This document shows positions 31,825 through 41,144 of a stretch of DNA of 64,000 nt, piece by piece. Source of the stretch: Candidatus Melainabacteria bacterium (GTDB taxonomy: Bacteria > Cyanobacteriota > Vampirovibrionia > 2-02-FULL-35-15); the NCBI GenBank assembly GCA_023250195.1, contig JAHFBF010000002.1, positions 1-64,000 of the forward strand. Direction: 5' to 3'. A program made the translations under genes and the position numbers. Below the pieces are notes generated by a model. It searched no databases. It saw only the letters and a program-made list of their open reading frames with translations, and was not told the origin of the DNA. Every line of letters starts with the position of its first letter. Positions within the stretch are counted from its first letter, which is position 1.

Positions 31825-31907
31825 GTCATTGCGAGCCGAATGAAATGAGGCGTGGCAATCTCCTAACGTTTTGGAGATTCCCACGTCGCTGCACTCCTCG
31901 CAATGAC
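31825..31907. repeat. Palindromic repeat, family A
   Basis: A full copy: gtcattgcgagccgaatgaa at the left, cctcgcaatgac at the right, with ggcaatctcctaacg / ttttggagattccc pairing in the middle. It lies between the convergent nth and bcp genes and could terminate both. Confidence 0.8.
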
Positions 31908-31950
31908 GTGTTACGAAACTTGATTGGTTTACTATACTTCTAAGGTGAAC

Positions 31951-32448
31951 TTATATTAAATTTAACTCTTCTAATTTTTCCAGAACTTCTTCAGCATGAT
32001 TTGGGCAATCAACTTTATTGAAAATATATGCGATTTTTTGATCTGGGCTTATTATAAAAGTAGTTCTGACTGTGCCCATATACTTCTTTCCATAAAGAGA
32101 TTTTTCCTGCCATACACCATAAGCTGTCTGAACTTTTTTGTCTGCATCTGATAGTAGGGTAAATGGGAGATCGTATTTTTCTATAAATCCTTGATGGGAG
32201 TTCTGACTATCCTTACTAACTCCCAGGATTACAACATTCTTCTTTTTAAAAGTGGAATGTCTGTCTCTTAAACTGCAAGCCTCTTTTGTACAACCGGGAG
32301 TGTTGTCTTTTGGATAAAAATATAAAATAACAGCTTTACCCTTAAATTGTTTTAGAGATATTTTCTTCCCGGATTCATCAAGCGATTCAAAATCAGGTGC
32401 TTTACCTCCTACTTCCAGTATTTTGCTTTTGGTTAATGTCTTAGACAT
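31951..32448 (-). CDS. bcp: Thiol peroxidase of the BCP/PrxQ type
   Basis: This 165-aa atypical 2-Cys peroxiredoxin reduces hydroperoxides with thioredoxin. The active site FYPKDNTPGCTKEACSLRD carries the peroxidatic Cys53 and the resolving Cys58 (C-x4-C, BCP class). VILGVSKDSQNSH and FTLLSDADKKVQTAYGVW are typical. It overlaps the end of purM by 8 bp and is co-transcribed with it. Confidence 0.92.
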   Translation of the reverse strand: MSKTLTKSKILEVGGKAPDFESLDESGKKISLKQFKGKAVILYFYPKDNTPGCTKEACSLRDRHSTFKKKNVVILGVSKDSQNSHQGFIEKYDLPFTLLSDADKKVQTAYGVWQEKSLYGKKYMGTVRTTFIISPDQKIAYIFNKVDCPNHAEEVLEKLEELNLI

Positions 32449-33490
32449 TAAATCCTCCTTTATAAAATACTTTTTTTGATTTATCCTCTATGGTAAAACC
32501 GATTTTGTGACTTTTATAATCTTGCTTTTTAATTTCATCGATTATATTTTTTTCATCACTTTTGTCTATTATTAACACCATACCAATTCCATTGTTAAAA
32601 GTTCTTAGCATTTCTTCTTTATCTATTGGTCCGGCTTCTTCAATGACTTTAAAAATCTCAGGTCTTTTCCATGAGCTTAAGTTGATTTCACAGCTTATAT
32701 TTGCTGGAAATATTCTGGAAGTATTTTCTGTTAATCCTCCTCCAGTAATATTTGCAATTCCCTTGATTCTAAATTTAGATTTAAGGGTGTTAATGAGTTT
32801 TGTGTAAATAAATGTAGGTGTTAAAAGTACCTCACCAATACTTCTTTCTAGTTTAGGATGTTTATAATTTATATCCCAGCCTGCTATTTCAAAAATAACT
32901 TTTTGTGCAAGGCTATAACCGTTACTGTGTAATCCTGAACTTTCAATGCCGATTAAAATATCACTGGTTTTGATTCTTGAACCGTCAATAATTTCTTCCT
33001 GTTCAACTAGGCCTACTGCAAAACCTGCAAGATCGTATTCGTTAGATTTATAAAAACCGGGAAGTTCTGCAGTCTCACCACCAAGTAAAGTACAGTTTGA
33101 TTCTATGCACCCATCTGCAATTCCTTTAATTATCTCTTTTGTCTGTTCAGGTGATAATTTTCCTGTTGCAAAATAATCTAAAAAAAACAGTGGTTCTGCA
33201 CCGCAGCAAATAAGATCATTTACACACATAGCTACAAGATCAATTCCAATTGTTTTATGTTTGTTTAATTTAAAAGCCAGTTTTAACTTTGTCCCGACAC
33301 CGTCAGTGCTGGCTACAAGTACAGGTTTTTTATATCCGGTTGGAACTTTAAATAGTCCACTAAATCCACCAATTTCGGAAATGACTTCAGGTCTATAGGT
33401 CTTTTTTGCAAGAGGTTTTATATAGTCAACAGTTTTATCTCCTGCTTCTATATCAACTCCGGAATCTTTATATGAAATACTTTTAGTCAT
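32441..33490 (-). CDS. purM: Phosphoribosylformylglycinamidine cyclo-ligase (AIR synthase)
   Basis: This enzyme of purine synthesis closes FGAM to AIR with ATP. I place the start at the ATG at 33490 (MTKSISYKDSGVDIEAGDK), matching the family; the frame opens 11 codons earlier at 33523. Seen: LVASTDGVGTKLKLAF, GIDLVAMCVNDLICCGAEPLFF in two parts, LLGGETAELPGFY, and ANITGGGLTENTSRIFP. About 349 aa, full length. Its start codon is only 18 bp from that of the divergent plsY, so the two promoters must reach into each other's coding sequence. Confidence 0.93.
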   Translation of the reverse strand: MTKSISYKDSGVDIEAGDKTVDYIKPLAKKTYRPEVISEIGGFSGLFKVPTGYKKPVLVASTDGVGTKLKLAFKLNKHKTIGIDLVAMCVNDLICCGAEPLFFLDYFATGKLSPEQTKEIIKGIADGCIESNCTLLGGETAELPGFYKSNEYDLAGFAVGLVEQEEIIDGSRIKTSDILIGIESSGLHSNGYSLAQKVIFEIAGWDINYKHPKLERSIGEVLLTPTFIYTKLINTLKSKFRIKGIANITGGGLTENTSRIFPANISCEINLSSWKRPEIFKVIEEAGPIDKEEMLRTFNNGIGMVLIIDKSDEKNIIDEIKKQDYKSHKIGFTIEDKSKKVFYKGGFNV

Positions 33491-33508
33491 ACTATAAAAT
33501 GATACATT

Positions 33509-34111
33509 ATGGACGCGCATCATTTTTTATACTTATTACTTTGGATAGCAATAGGCTATTTATCAGGTTCAATCCCTACAGGTTATTTGATTGGGAGGTT
33601 AAAAGGTATAGACCTCACAAAGACTGGAAGTGGCAGTACTGGAGCTACAAATGTATTAAGAAAACTTGGCAGAGGGCCAGCTTTAGCTACGTTTCTTATA
33701 GATATTTTAAAAGGATTTTTACCTACTTACTTTGCCATGAAGTTACAGGACTGTACTTTTATTGTAACTATAGTTGCTGTGTTTTGTATTATTGGACATA
33801 GCAAGTCAGTTTTTTTAGGATTTAAAGGTGGTAAATCTTCTGCTACTGGACTTGGGCTTTTAATTGCGCTTAGTTGGGAAGTAGCGCTAATTACTTTTTT
33901 AATCTGGGTAATTGTAGTTGTAGTTTCAAAGTATTCTTCACTAGGTTCTATAATCTCTGTACCGCTTGCACCTGTTTTATTGTATTTATTTCATAAACCA
34001 GTTCTTTATATTATTCTTACAGCTTTTATAGCAGTTTATATTGTGTTAATTAGACATCGTGAAAATATTCAAAGGCTAATTGTTGGGACTGAGCCGAAGA
34101 TTGGTAGCTGA
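33509..34111 (+). CDS. plsY: Glycerol-3-phosphate acyltransferase
   Basis: This 200-aa integral membrane enzyme uses acyl-phosphate to acylate glycerol-3-phosphate, the first step of phospholipid synthesis. It shows the PlsY motifs SGSIPTGYLIGRLKGID, GSGSTGATNVLRKLGRG (motif 1) and FKGGKSSATGLG (motif 2), and about five membrane helices. The partner PlsX is not in the window. Its 3' end overlaps the convergent leuB by 36 bp. Confidence 0.93.
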   Translation: MDAHHFLYLLLWIAIGYLSGSIPTGYLIGRLKGIDLTKTGSGSTGATNVLRKLGRGPALATFLIDILKGFLPTYFAMKLQDCTFIVTIVAVFCIIGHSKSVFLGFKGGKSSATGLGLLIALSWEVALITFLIWVIVVVVSKYSSLGSIISVPLAPVLLYLFHKPVLYIILTAFIAVYIVLIRHRENIQRLIVGTEPKIGS

Positions 34112-35188
34112 AATCTGGTTACAAATCAAATCTCCCATCTCAATGGTTCCAACCAATTTGCATTTATCTTGAGCGATATCTTTAGTTCTGTACCCTTCGT
34201 TTAAAATACTTTTTACCGATTTTAAAATGGTGTCGTAAACCTTTTTATCATTAAAACTGTACTTAAACATCATAGCTATTGAAAGTATCATAGCTATTGG
34301 ATTAGCCAGGTTCTTTCCTGCAATGTCCGGTGCACTTCCATGAACAGGTTCATAAATAGATGGCAAAGAACCATCTCCAGTTGATGCGCTTGGCAGCATT
34401 CCAATGCTTCCTGTAAGCATTGCTCCTTCGTCAGATAAAATATCACCAAATAAATTTTCAGCCAGGATTACATCAAATTGTCCTGGATTTTTAATTAACT
34501 GCATTGCTGCATTGTCTATGTATAAGTGTTCTAAAGTTACATCTTTATAATCCTTTGAAACTTCTATGACTACATCACGCCAGAGCTGTGAAACATCCAG
34601 AACATTTGCTTTATCAATTGATGTGATTTTCTTTTTTCTTTTTCCTGCAATTTCAAATGCAACATTTGCAATTCTTTTTATTTCTGACTCTGTATAAATC
34701 ATTGTATTGAAACCAACTTTTTCACCATTTCTTACTTCAATACCTTTTGGCTTCCCGAAATATAAGCCACCGGTTAGTTCTCTTACTACTATTAAATCTG
34801 TGCCGGATAATATTTCTCTTTTAATGGTTGAGCTGTCTAAAAGTGGATCAAAAAGCATAATAGGTCTTAAATTTGCGAAAGTATTTAGTCCTGCTCTTAA
34901 GCTTAAAAGCCCGGTCTCTGGACGCTTTGCACGTGGTAAAGTGTCATATTTCGGTCCACCAATTGCAGCCAGTAAAACAGCGTCTGATTTTTTGCAGGCG
35001 TTTAATGTGTCTTCTGGAAGCGGTAGACCATGCTTATCAATAGCTATACCGCCAAAGTCTTTTTTTACAATTTCAAATTTGTAATCAAACCGGCTTTCAA
35101 TTACCGTTAGTAATTTTTCACCTTCTTTTGAAACTTCAGGTCCTATACCATCGCCAGAAAGTAAGGTGATTTTTTTTGCATTCATCAT
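34076..35188 (-). CDS. leuB: 3-isopropylmalate dehydrogenase
   Basis: This 370-aa NAD-dependent decarboxylating dehydrogenase of leucine synthesis has ITLLSGDGIGPEVSKEGEK, the substrate-binding RAGLNTFANLRPI, VVRELTGGLYFGKPKG, the metal site around AENLFGDILSDEGAM and YEPVHGSAPDIAGKNLANP. These, with length and start, fit LeuB rather than isocitrate dehydrogenase. No other leu gene is nearby. The convergent plsY overlaps its last 12 codons. Confidence 0.92.
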   Translation of the reverse strand: MMNAKKITLLSGDGIGPEVSKEGEKLLTVIESRFDYKFEIVKKDFGGIAIDKHGLPLPEDTLNACKKSDAVLLAAIGGPKYDTLPRAKRPETGLLSLRAGLNTFANLRPIMLFDPLLDSSTIKREILSGTDLIVVRELTGGLYFGKPKGIEVRNGEKVGFNTMIYTESEIKRIANVAFEIAGKRKKKITSIDKANVLDVSQLWRDVVIEVSKDYKDVTLEHLYIDNAAMQLIKNPGQFDVILAENLFGDILSDEGAMLTGSIGMLPSASTGDGSLPSIYEPVHGSAPDIAGKNLANPIAMILSIAMMFKYSFNDKKVYDTILKSVKSILNEGYRTKDIAQDKCKLVGTIEMGDLICNQISATNLRLSPNN

Positions 35189-35220
35189 TAACTAATTTAA
35201 ACATAAATTAGTTAATTGAT

Positions 35221-36105
35221 CTAGATTCTAACTGAGTATTTATCTCTTATTTTTAAAGCGGCTTCAACCTGATTATTGATAGAACCATCGGCACCATCTT
35301 CTATTAGTCTTATAGTTTCAGCTATTTCTTCTTCCGGGGATTGTTTCCAAATCCATGGATAAGTTCTTAATCCTTCATTGTGTATATTATCAATGGCTGC
35401 TTTTGTAGCTTGTTCAAATGGTGGGTTCATAATATCAAATCCAAAGTCTTGTTTTAGTTGTTTTATTCTTCCTGAATCACTAGCTTCACCCTGGTAAATA
35501 TTATGAGCAGTTACGATCTTAGGATTTAATTCCTTTACCCGATCTAAAGCTTCTGGTACAAAACATAAAACAGATATTTGATCAACTAATCCTTTTTGTT
35601 CTATAAACTCAACAGCTTTGGTGACAAGGTCTTCTAAATATTTTCTATCTGCAGCAGAATCTTTATCATATTTATCATTAATAAACTTAAGCTCAAGAAA
35701 TAGTTTCTTGCCTTGTGGAATTGGAATATTAGAGAGTGCAGGTATTGCAGCAAAAGGAGCTTCACTTTCAAGAAGAGCTGTATTATTAACTCCTCTGCTT
35801 TGTAAATTAAGACCTTCTATATTCAGTCCTGCACCCAGTACAAGTTCATCTAAAGTATATTCCCCTACTAGTTTTTGCTCTTCTGTGCCAGGCATTCTAA
35901 ATACTCGACCAAGAGCATCATCATGATGTACTACCAAAACCCCATCGTTAGATAAAATCGCATCAAGTTCTACCCCATCTGCTCCAAGTCTCCAGGCATC
36001 TTCAAAAGACTCAATAGTGTTTTCAATATTTCTTGAATTAAGTGGATTCCCGGGATTTCCACGGTGGCCAATTATTTCAAACTTTGGTGAATTAGTTACC
36101 ATCAT
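35221..36105 (-). CDS. Glycerophosphodiester phosphodiesterase
   Basis: This 294-aa GDPD-fold enzyme hydrolyses glycerophosphodiesters to glycerol-3-phosphate and an alcohol. Catalytic and metal residues are seen in IGHRGNPGN (His, Arg), NTIESFEDAW (Glu), GADGVELDAILSNDG (Glu, Asp) and VVHHDDALGRV (His). There is no signal peptide, so it acts in the cytoplasm. An extra segment between ALLESEAPFA and GKKLFLELK is longer than in UgpQ. It lies 32 bp upstream of leuB on the same strand; a functional link is not evident. Confidence 0.85.
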   Translation of the reverse strand: MMVTNSPKFEIIGHRGNPGNPLNSRNIENTIESFEDAWRLGADGVELDAILSNDGVLVVHHDDALGRVFRMPGTEEQKLVGEYTLDELVLGAGLNIEGLNLQSRGVNNTALLESEAPFAAIPALSNIPIPQGKKLFLELKFINDKYDKDSAADRKYLEDLVTKAVEFIEQKGLVDQISVLCFVPEALDRVKELNPKIVTAHNIYQGEASDSGRIKQLKQDFGFDIMNPPFEQATKAAIDNIHNEGLRTYPWIWKQSPEEEIAETIRLIEDGADGSINNQVEAALKIRDKYSVRI

Positions 36106-36155
36106 AAATTTTTCCTCAAATAGTTTCTTAGATTGTTTTAATTCTAATATAAGAA

Positions 36156-37454
36156 CTATCTATTTACAAACTGTCTTTGCTCAATTCTTCTTCTTAACTC
36201 TTTAAGTGTTTTAGATGAATCTTCCAGACTGTTTTGTATGTCGTTTTGAATGGTTACTGATGATGGGGGTAGAGAAACTGTAGGAGTATTTTTCTCTTTT
36301 GGGGCTAAAGTTTCCTGGTTTGTAGTAGCTAATGGTGCTCCTGGGACTAACATTTCATTTTCTGTTTGCGGGGTTTTGTCCTGGATTTTACCAAGCCAGT
36401 TTCTTAAACCCTTTTTAGTGATTTTATTTGATTTGCCGATTATGTTAATGGGTTCTATTATTGTAGATTCTTTTATATCAGATAAAAATATTTTATTTTC
36501 TTTTGAATCTGTACTTTCTTCGTCTTTTTGAATTTCTTCAGCCAAAATATTATTCGTTTCTTGCTCCAGTTCTTCAATGCCTTTGACTGCTGGAACAGGT
36601 TTCCATCCTGTATTTACCGTAGGGTAGGTGTTCTTACGAAGCAAAACTTCTTGTTCTACAGGTTTTGTACTTTCAAGACTGACTATTGTATCTGATTCTT
36701 TAGGAAATATTTTATTTGTATAAATAACTATGTCAGAATTTAATTTCTTCGTATCAAGAAAAGTATTCAGATCGTTAATTTGATTTTTAATGAGTTGGAC
36801 TAATATTTGATTTTTAATTTCATTTCTTGCATCTTCCAGGGTGGCATTATTCCTGGAAAGAAACTGGTTAAATTCTTCCTCCCCGCCCTGTTTTTCTTTT
36901 ATCAGATCCAGCTTTTTTGTAATTTCTTCTTCTGGAACATTAAGATTCCGTATTTGAGCTTCCTGTAAAATCAATGTTTCATTTACGATTTTTTCAATTA
37001 ATTTCTCTTTTATTTGTTTTCTAAGAAGTTTTTCAAGTAAAATATTCTCTTCAACTTTTTCTCTGATATCTGCAATTTTTAGGTTGTTTCTGCTGGCTTT
37101 TTCCTCAAGATTATCTATGGTTCCATATCTTATTGTCAGATCTCTCCAGGCATTGTCAAAATCGTTAGCATTTGCTGTAATCCCTTCTTCTTTAGCCTTT
37201 CTTATTAAGCTTTCTCTCTTCAGTGTTGCTTTTGGGTTAGAAGTCGGAAGACGAAGCAAATTAAAATTTAAATCAGTGTAGAACTTTTTGCTTTGTGCAT
37301 TCAGCAGGCGATTGAAGTTATCTTCCAAAACATCCTGTCCATTTATTCTGGCTATTATATTGTTATGAGTAGCTTGAGCTGAATGATATAAATTAAAACT
37401 TAAAATAGTTGTCAATAAAAAAAATAAAGCAGGAATTTTCTTCATAGACAACAT
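36156..37454 (-). CDS. SurA-like periplasmic chaperone without PPIase domain
   Basis: This 432-aa protein has a signal peptide (IPALFFLLTTILSFNL, cleavage near AQA at about 29). Two SurA-N-like helical blocks follow: residues ~32-150 (IARINGQDVLEDNFNRLLN; RKAKEEGITANANDFDNAW) and ~165-240 (IVNETLILQEAQIRNLNVPE; FNQFLSRNNATLEDARNEI). There is no parvulin domain; instead a long polar, probably disordered tail ends in EELKTLKELRRRIEQ-like helix (KTLKELRRRIEQR). It is probably a chaperone for exported proteins. A repeat-like insert (NTGWKPVPA) occurs near residue 287. It lies 33 bp downstream of mfd on the same strand. Confidence 0.75.
   Translation of the reverse strand: MLSMKKIPALFFLLTTILSFNLYHSAQATHNNIIARINGQDVLEDNFNRLLNAQSKKFYTDLNFNLLRLPTSNPKATLKRESLIRKAKEEGITANANDFDNAWRDLTIRYGTIDNLEEKASRNNLKIADIREKVEENILLEKLLRKQIKEKLIEKIVNETLILQEAQIRNLNVPEEEITKKLDLIKEKQGGEEEFNQFLSRNNATLEDARNEIKNQILVQLIKNQINDLNTFLDTKKLNSDIVIYTNKIFPKESDTIVSLESTKPVEQEVLLRKNTYPTVNTGWKPVPAVKGIEELEQETNNILAEEIQKDEESTDSKENKIFLSDIKESTIIEPINIIGKSNKITKKGLRNWLGKIQDKTPQTENEMLVPGAPLATTNQETLAPKEKNTPTVSLPPSSVTIQNDIQNSLEDSSKTLKELRRRIEQRQFVNR
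36582..36640. repeat. Possible palindromic repeat inside the SurA-like gene
   Basis: The sequence gctggaacaggtttccatcc and its flank form acagg ... cctgt and encode NTGWKPVPA. A similar peptide from a dispersed repeat is known to me from several unrelated genomes. Only one copy lies in this window, so the call is weak. Confidence 0.35.
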
Positions 37455-37487
37455 TCTAAAATAAAATCAAGAATATTTTGTTAAAAC

Positions 37488-40400
37488 TCAGGCTATCTTT
37501 TCATTTATATCAATAGATCTTAAGCAGTGAAGTAACTCGAAAAGTATATCTAATTGTTCTTTAGTTGATAAACCTACTGTTTTTACAAGAAGATATGAGT
37601 TTTCGCTCCCTCCTCTTGCCCCAGGCTTAAATGCTACCCTTCCAAGTAAACTTTTTGGAAGTTTGCTTTGTGTACCTAACCAGGATTGTAGCCTTAAGTT
37701 AATAAAAATTTTCACATTGTCCAAGACTCCGGCTTCTGATTTTATGTGTTTAATATCAAATTCATTTGCAAGGACTCTAAGTTCAACAATTCTTTTTAAA
37801 TTATTAACCTCTTCGGGTAAATTCCCAAATCTGTCCTTCCATTCTGAAGCAATATATTCCAGCTCTTTACTTGTTCTTATATTTGCTAATCTTTTGTACT
37901 CAATTACTTTTTGTGAATCATCTTCTATGTAACTGTTTGGAATATAGGCGCTGATGTTTAAATCAACGATACATTCAAGTTCTTTATCCTGGACTTCCAG
38001 ACCTCTTAATTTATCAACAGCTTCATTAAGCAGCTGGCAGTATAAATCAAATCCAACTGAAATCATATGCCCATGCTGTTCTGCTCCAAGAATGTTTCCA
38101 ACACCCCTTATCTCCATATCACGAATTGCAATCTGATAACCTGAGCCCAGTGTCGAAAATTCTTTTATTGCCTGTAATCTGTTTTTTGCAGTGTCAGTTA
38201 AAACTACTTCGCTTGGATATAAGCAATAAGCATATGCCTGAACATCTGATCTCCCTACTCTCCCTCTTAGTTGATAAAGCTGTGCTAAGCCCATGTGATC
38301 AGCATTATTAATAATTATTGTGTTTACATTTGGGATGTCCAGTCCGGATTCAATAATTGTAGTACAAAGAAGCACGCTGTATTTTTTTAGTGAAAAGTCA
38401 AGCATGACATTTTCAAGTTCTTTTGGCTGCATTTGTCCATGAGCAATTGCAATATTTGCTTCAGGTACCAGTTCTTTTAAGTAGGCTCCTATCTGATGGA
38501 TTGATTCAATTCTGTTATGTACAAAATAAATCTGTCCGCTTCTTTCAAGCTCATGTAAAATTGAAGTTTTTACAATCGTAGGTTTAAATTCTCCTACAAA
38601 AGTTTTTATTGGCAGGCGGTTTAGTGGAGCAGTATTTATGAGTGACATGTCCCTTGCGCCTGTTAATGCCATGTGTAGAGTTCGTGGAATGGGAGTAGCG
38701 CTCAGTGTTATAACATCAACAGTTACTCTAAGTTGTTTTAATCTTTCTTTGTGGATGACTCCAAATCTTTGTTCTTCATCTATAACCACTAATCCCAGAT
38801 CCTTAAAAGTTACATCATTTTGTAAAAGCCTGTGTGTGCCAATTACCACATCAATTTCTCCAAGTGCTAATTTATTTACCACTCGTTTTTGTTCTCTTGG
38901 ACTTATAAAGCGGCTAAGAAGTGCAATTCTTGTAGAAAATGCTGCAAGACGTTCTGAAATTACATTGAAATGCTGTTCTGCAAGTAGGGTTGTGGGGACC
39001 AGCACTGCTGACTGTTTGCCGGATAATACAGCTTTGAAAATAGCTCTTATTGCAACTTCGGTTTTTCCATAGCCCACATCTCCACAAATCAGCCTGTCCA
39101 TTGGTTTGGTAGATTCCATATCTGCTTTAACAGCACAGATTGCTTTCCACTGATCCGGTGTTTCAGTATAAGGAAAGGCTTCTTCCATTTCAATCTGCCA
39201 GTGAGAATCTGGATTAAATGCAAAACCTTCCAGCTTTGATCTGGCTGTATATAAATTAAGCAAATCCTCTGCAACTTTTTTAACTGCCTTTTTAACTTTT
39301 TTCTTTGTCAGTTCCCAGTCAGATCCACCAAGTTTTGATAATCTTGGAACTACATCTGTGGACCCGCGGTATCGATATAAAATATTTATTTGTTCAACCG
39401 GTAAGTAAAGCTTTCCGTCAGCAGCATATTCAATCATTAAATATTCCCGCTCGACAGTGTCTAAAGTTACTTTGACAAGTCCACGATATTTTCCAATCCC
39501 GTGTTTTATATGAACGACATAGTCATTTGGCTTCAGATCTTCTATATTTGAATAATAATCATATTTTTCGGATTTTAAATTTTTCTTTAAAAGATTTGGT
39601 CTGCGCTTTGTTCCGAAAATTTCCTGATCCGTTAAAACTACAATATTTGCAAATCCCATTTTAAAGCCATTAATAGTGCCGCCTTTGCTTATAAATGCCT
39701 GGTTTAATTTGTAATCTTCGTCATTTAAAAATTCCAGATATTTTCCTGGTACATTCCATTCTCTTAGTATTCCAAGTATTCTTTGGGGTTGATCGCTGTA
39801 AATTATGACTTTTTGATTCAGTGAAAACCACTCTCTTACCTTCTCGATAAATTTTTCCAGTTGATTTTGAAATCTTTCAGCAGGCAAAAAGGAAAGATCA
39901 ATTGACTGGCTGTTTGACTTATCCGATAATTCAAATCTTTCAATATAAGAAATTGAATAATCTTTTATTTTTTTTAAAATCAGTTCTATCTCATTTATTA
40001 GAAGATTAGGTAAAGGAATGATTTTTTTATTTTTTTCCAGCTCTTTTTTTATTTCAAGATTTCTCTGATATGAGCTTTCCAGATTAATTGCATTAGCTTC
40101 CCAGTCATCAATTATTACAAGCGTATTCTCTGGTAAATAATCAAAAAGTGATGATTCCTTCTGGCTTACAAGCTGTGCATAATATTCTATTGACTCTGAA
40201 TAGGTGTTTAGTTTTATTTGCTCAATTTCTTGATTTGTTATTTCCTGTAAATCAGGCTGTTGTTCGGACAACTGAGTGATTTTATTTGTCAGTGTTTGTA
40301 TGTCATGTCCGACAATGTAATATCTTGGTGAAACAATCAGGGTACTTAAATTCTCCTGTGATCTTTGTGTTACCGGTGAATAGATCCTGATTGATTCTAT

Positions 40401-41027
40401 TTCTTCCCCGAAGTATTCTATTCTTGTAGGTTCTCCTACTATTGGATATACATCAAAAATATCCCCTCTGATACTGAATTCCCCCTTATTTGTTACTACG
40501 GATGATTTTTTATAACCAAGGGAAACCAATTTCTTTGCAAGTTCTACTGGTTCTATATTTGTATTGAGACTAACTTCAAAGATATTATTTTTCAGATCAT
40601 CCTTATTCCAGATTTTTTCTAAAAGAGATTTTGAAGAACTTATAATAAGACAAGGTTCTTTTTTGTTTAGTAAGTGTAGAAGTGCTTTTGTCTGACTGGA
40701 GATGATTTCTGTATCACTTGCAATTTGATCATATGGTGAAACCTCTTGAATTGGAAAATAAAAAACAGGGGCGCTTGTTAAGTTTGAAACTTCAAGATAA
40801 AGATTCAGGGCAGAATTTAAATCGTTTGCCAGATAAACAATAGGTCTGTTTAGTGAATAAATTAATGAAGTAAGAAAGAAACCTTTTGCTGAGTCAGTCA
40901 GTCCGTGAAAGTATAATTCCTGGGGCTTTCCATGTAAAGCACCTACATTTTGTGCTTTAAGCCTGGGGATGACTGCCTGTCCGACAGAGCTGACTTGAAA
41001 TTCGTGGATTAACTTCTCGATGACCAT
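37488..41027 (-). CDS. mfd: Transcription-repair coupling factor Mfd
   Basis: This 1179-aa, full-length ATP-dependent translocase removes RNA polymerase stalled at DNA damage and recruits UvrA. The order is the UvrB-like N-terminal domain (SALNLYLEVSNL ... GEFSIRGDIFDVYPIVGEP, IEYFGEEIESIRIY), the RNA-polymerase interaction domain (DYVVHIKHGIGKYRGL, YAADGKLYLPVEQI), helicase motor (Walker A ICGDVGYGKTEVAIRA, DEEQRFG box, SATPIPRTLHMALTG, TTIIESGLDIPNVNT, LYQLRGRVGRSDVQAYAY) and C-terminal TRCF domain (NISAYIPNSYIEDDSQKVIE). All motor motifs are intact. It probably has its own promoter in 41028-41144. Confidence 0.96.
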   Translation of the reverse strand: MVIEKLIHEFQVSSVGQAVIPRLKAQNVGALHGKPQELYFHGLTDSAKGFFLTSLIYSLNRPIVYLANDLNSALNLYLEVSNLTSAPVFYFPIQEVSPYDQIASDTEIISSQTKALLHLLNKKEPCLIISSSKSLLEKIWNKDDLKNNIFEVSLNTNIEPVELAKKLVSLGYKKSSVVTNKGEFSIRGDIFDVYPIVGEPTRIEYFGEEIESIRIYSPVTQRSQENLSTLIVSPRYYIVGHDIQTLTNKITQLSEQQPDLQEITNQEIEQIKLNTYSESIEYYAQLVSQKESSLFDYLPENTLVIIDDWEANAINLESSYQRNLEIKKELEKNKKIIPLPNLLINEIELILKKIKDYSISYIERFELSDKSNSQSIDLSFLPAERFQNQLEKFIEKVREWFSLNQKVIIYSDQPQRILGILREWNVPGKYLEFLNDEDYKLNQAFISKGGTINGFKMGFANIVVLTDQEIFGTKRRPNLLKKNLKSEKYDYYSNIEDLKPNDYVVHIKHGIGKYRGLVKVTLDTVEREYLMIEYAADGKLYLPVEQINILYRYRGSTDVVPRLSKLGGSDWELTKKKVKKAVKKVAEDLLNLYTARSKLEGFAFNPDSHWQIEMEEAFPYTETPDQWKAICAVKADMESTKPMDRLICGDVGYGKTEVAIRAIFKAVLSGKQSAVLVPTTLLAEQHFNVISERLAAFSTRIALLSRFISPREQKRVVNKLALGEIDVVIGTHRLLQNDVTFKDLGLVVIDEEQRFGVIHKERLKQLRVTVDVITLSATPIPRTLHMALTGARDMSLINTAPLNRLPIKTFVGEFKPTIVKTSILHELERSGQIYFVHNRIESIHQIGAYLKELVPEANIAIAHGQMQPKELENVMLDFSLKKYSVLLCTTIIESGLDIPNVNTIIINNADHMGLAQLYQLRGRVGRSDVQAYAYCLYPSEVVLTDTAKNRLQAIKEFSTLGSGYQIAIRDMEIRGVGNILGAEQHGHMISVGFDLYCQLLNEAVDKLRGLEVQDKELECIVDLNISAYIPNSYIEDDSQKVIEYKRLANIRTSKELEYIASEWKDRFGNLPEEVNNLKRIVELRVLANEFDIKHIKSEAGVLDNVKIFINLRLQSWLGTQSKLPKSLLGRVAFKPGARGGSENSYLLVKTVGLSTKEQLDILFELLHCLRSIDINEKIA

Positions 41028-41144
41028 AGCTGCATTCTTATTTTATACCCAGTTTGATTGTGGTTTGTATAAGGGTTTTATTTAATTCCCAACAAATTGG
41101 AAACCTTTAATTCTAGCATGTTGAAAGTTCCAAGGTAAATTTGA

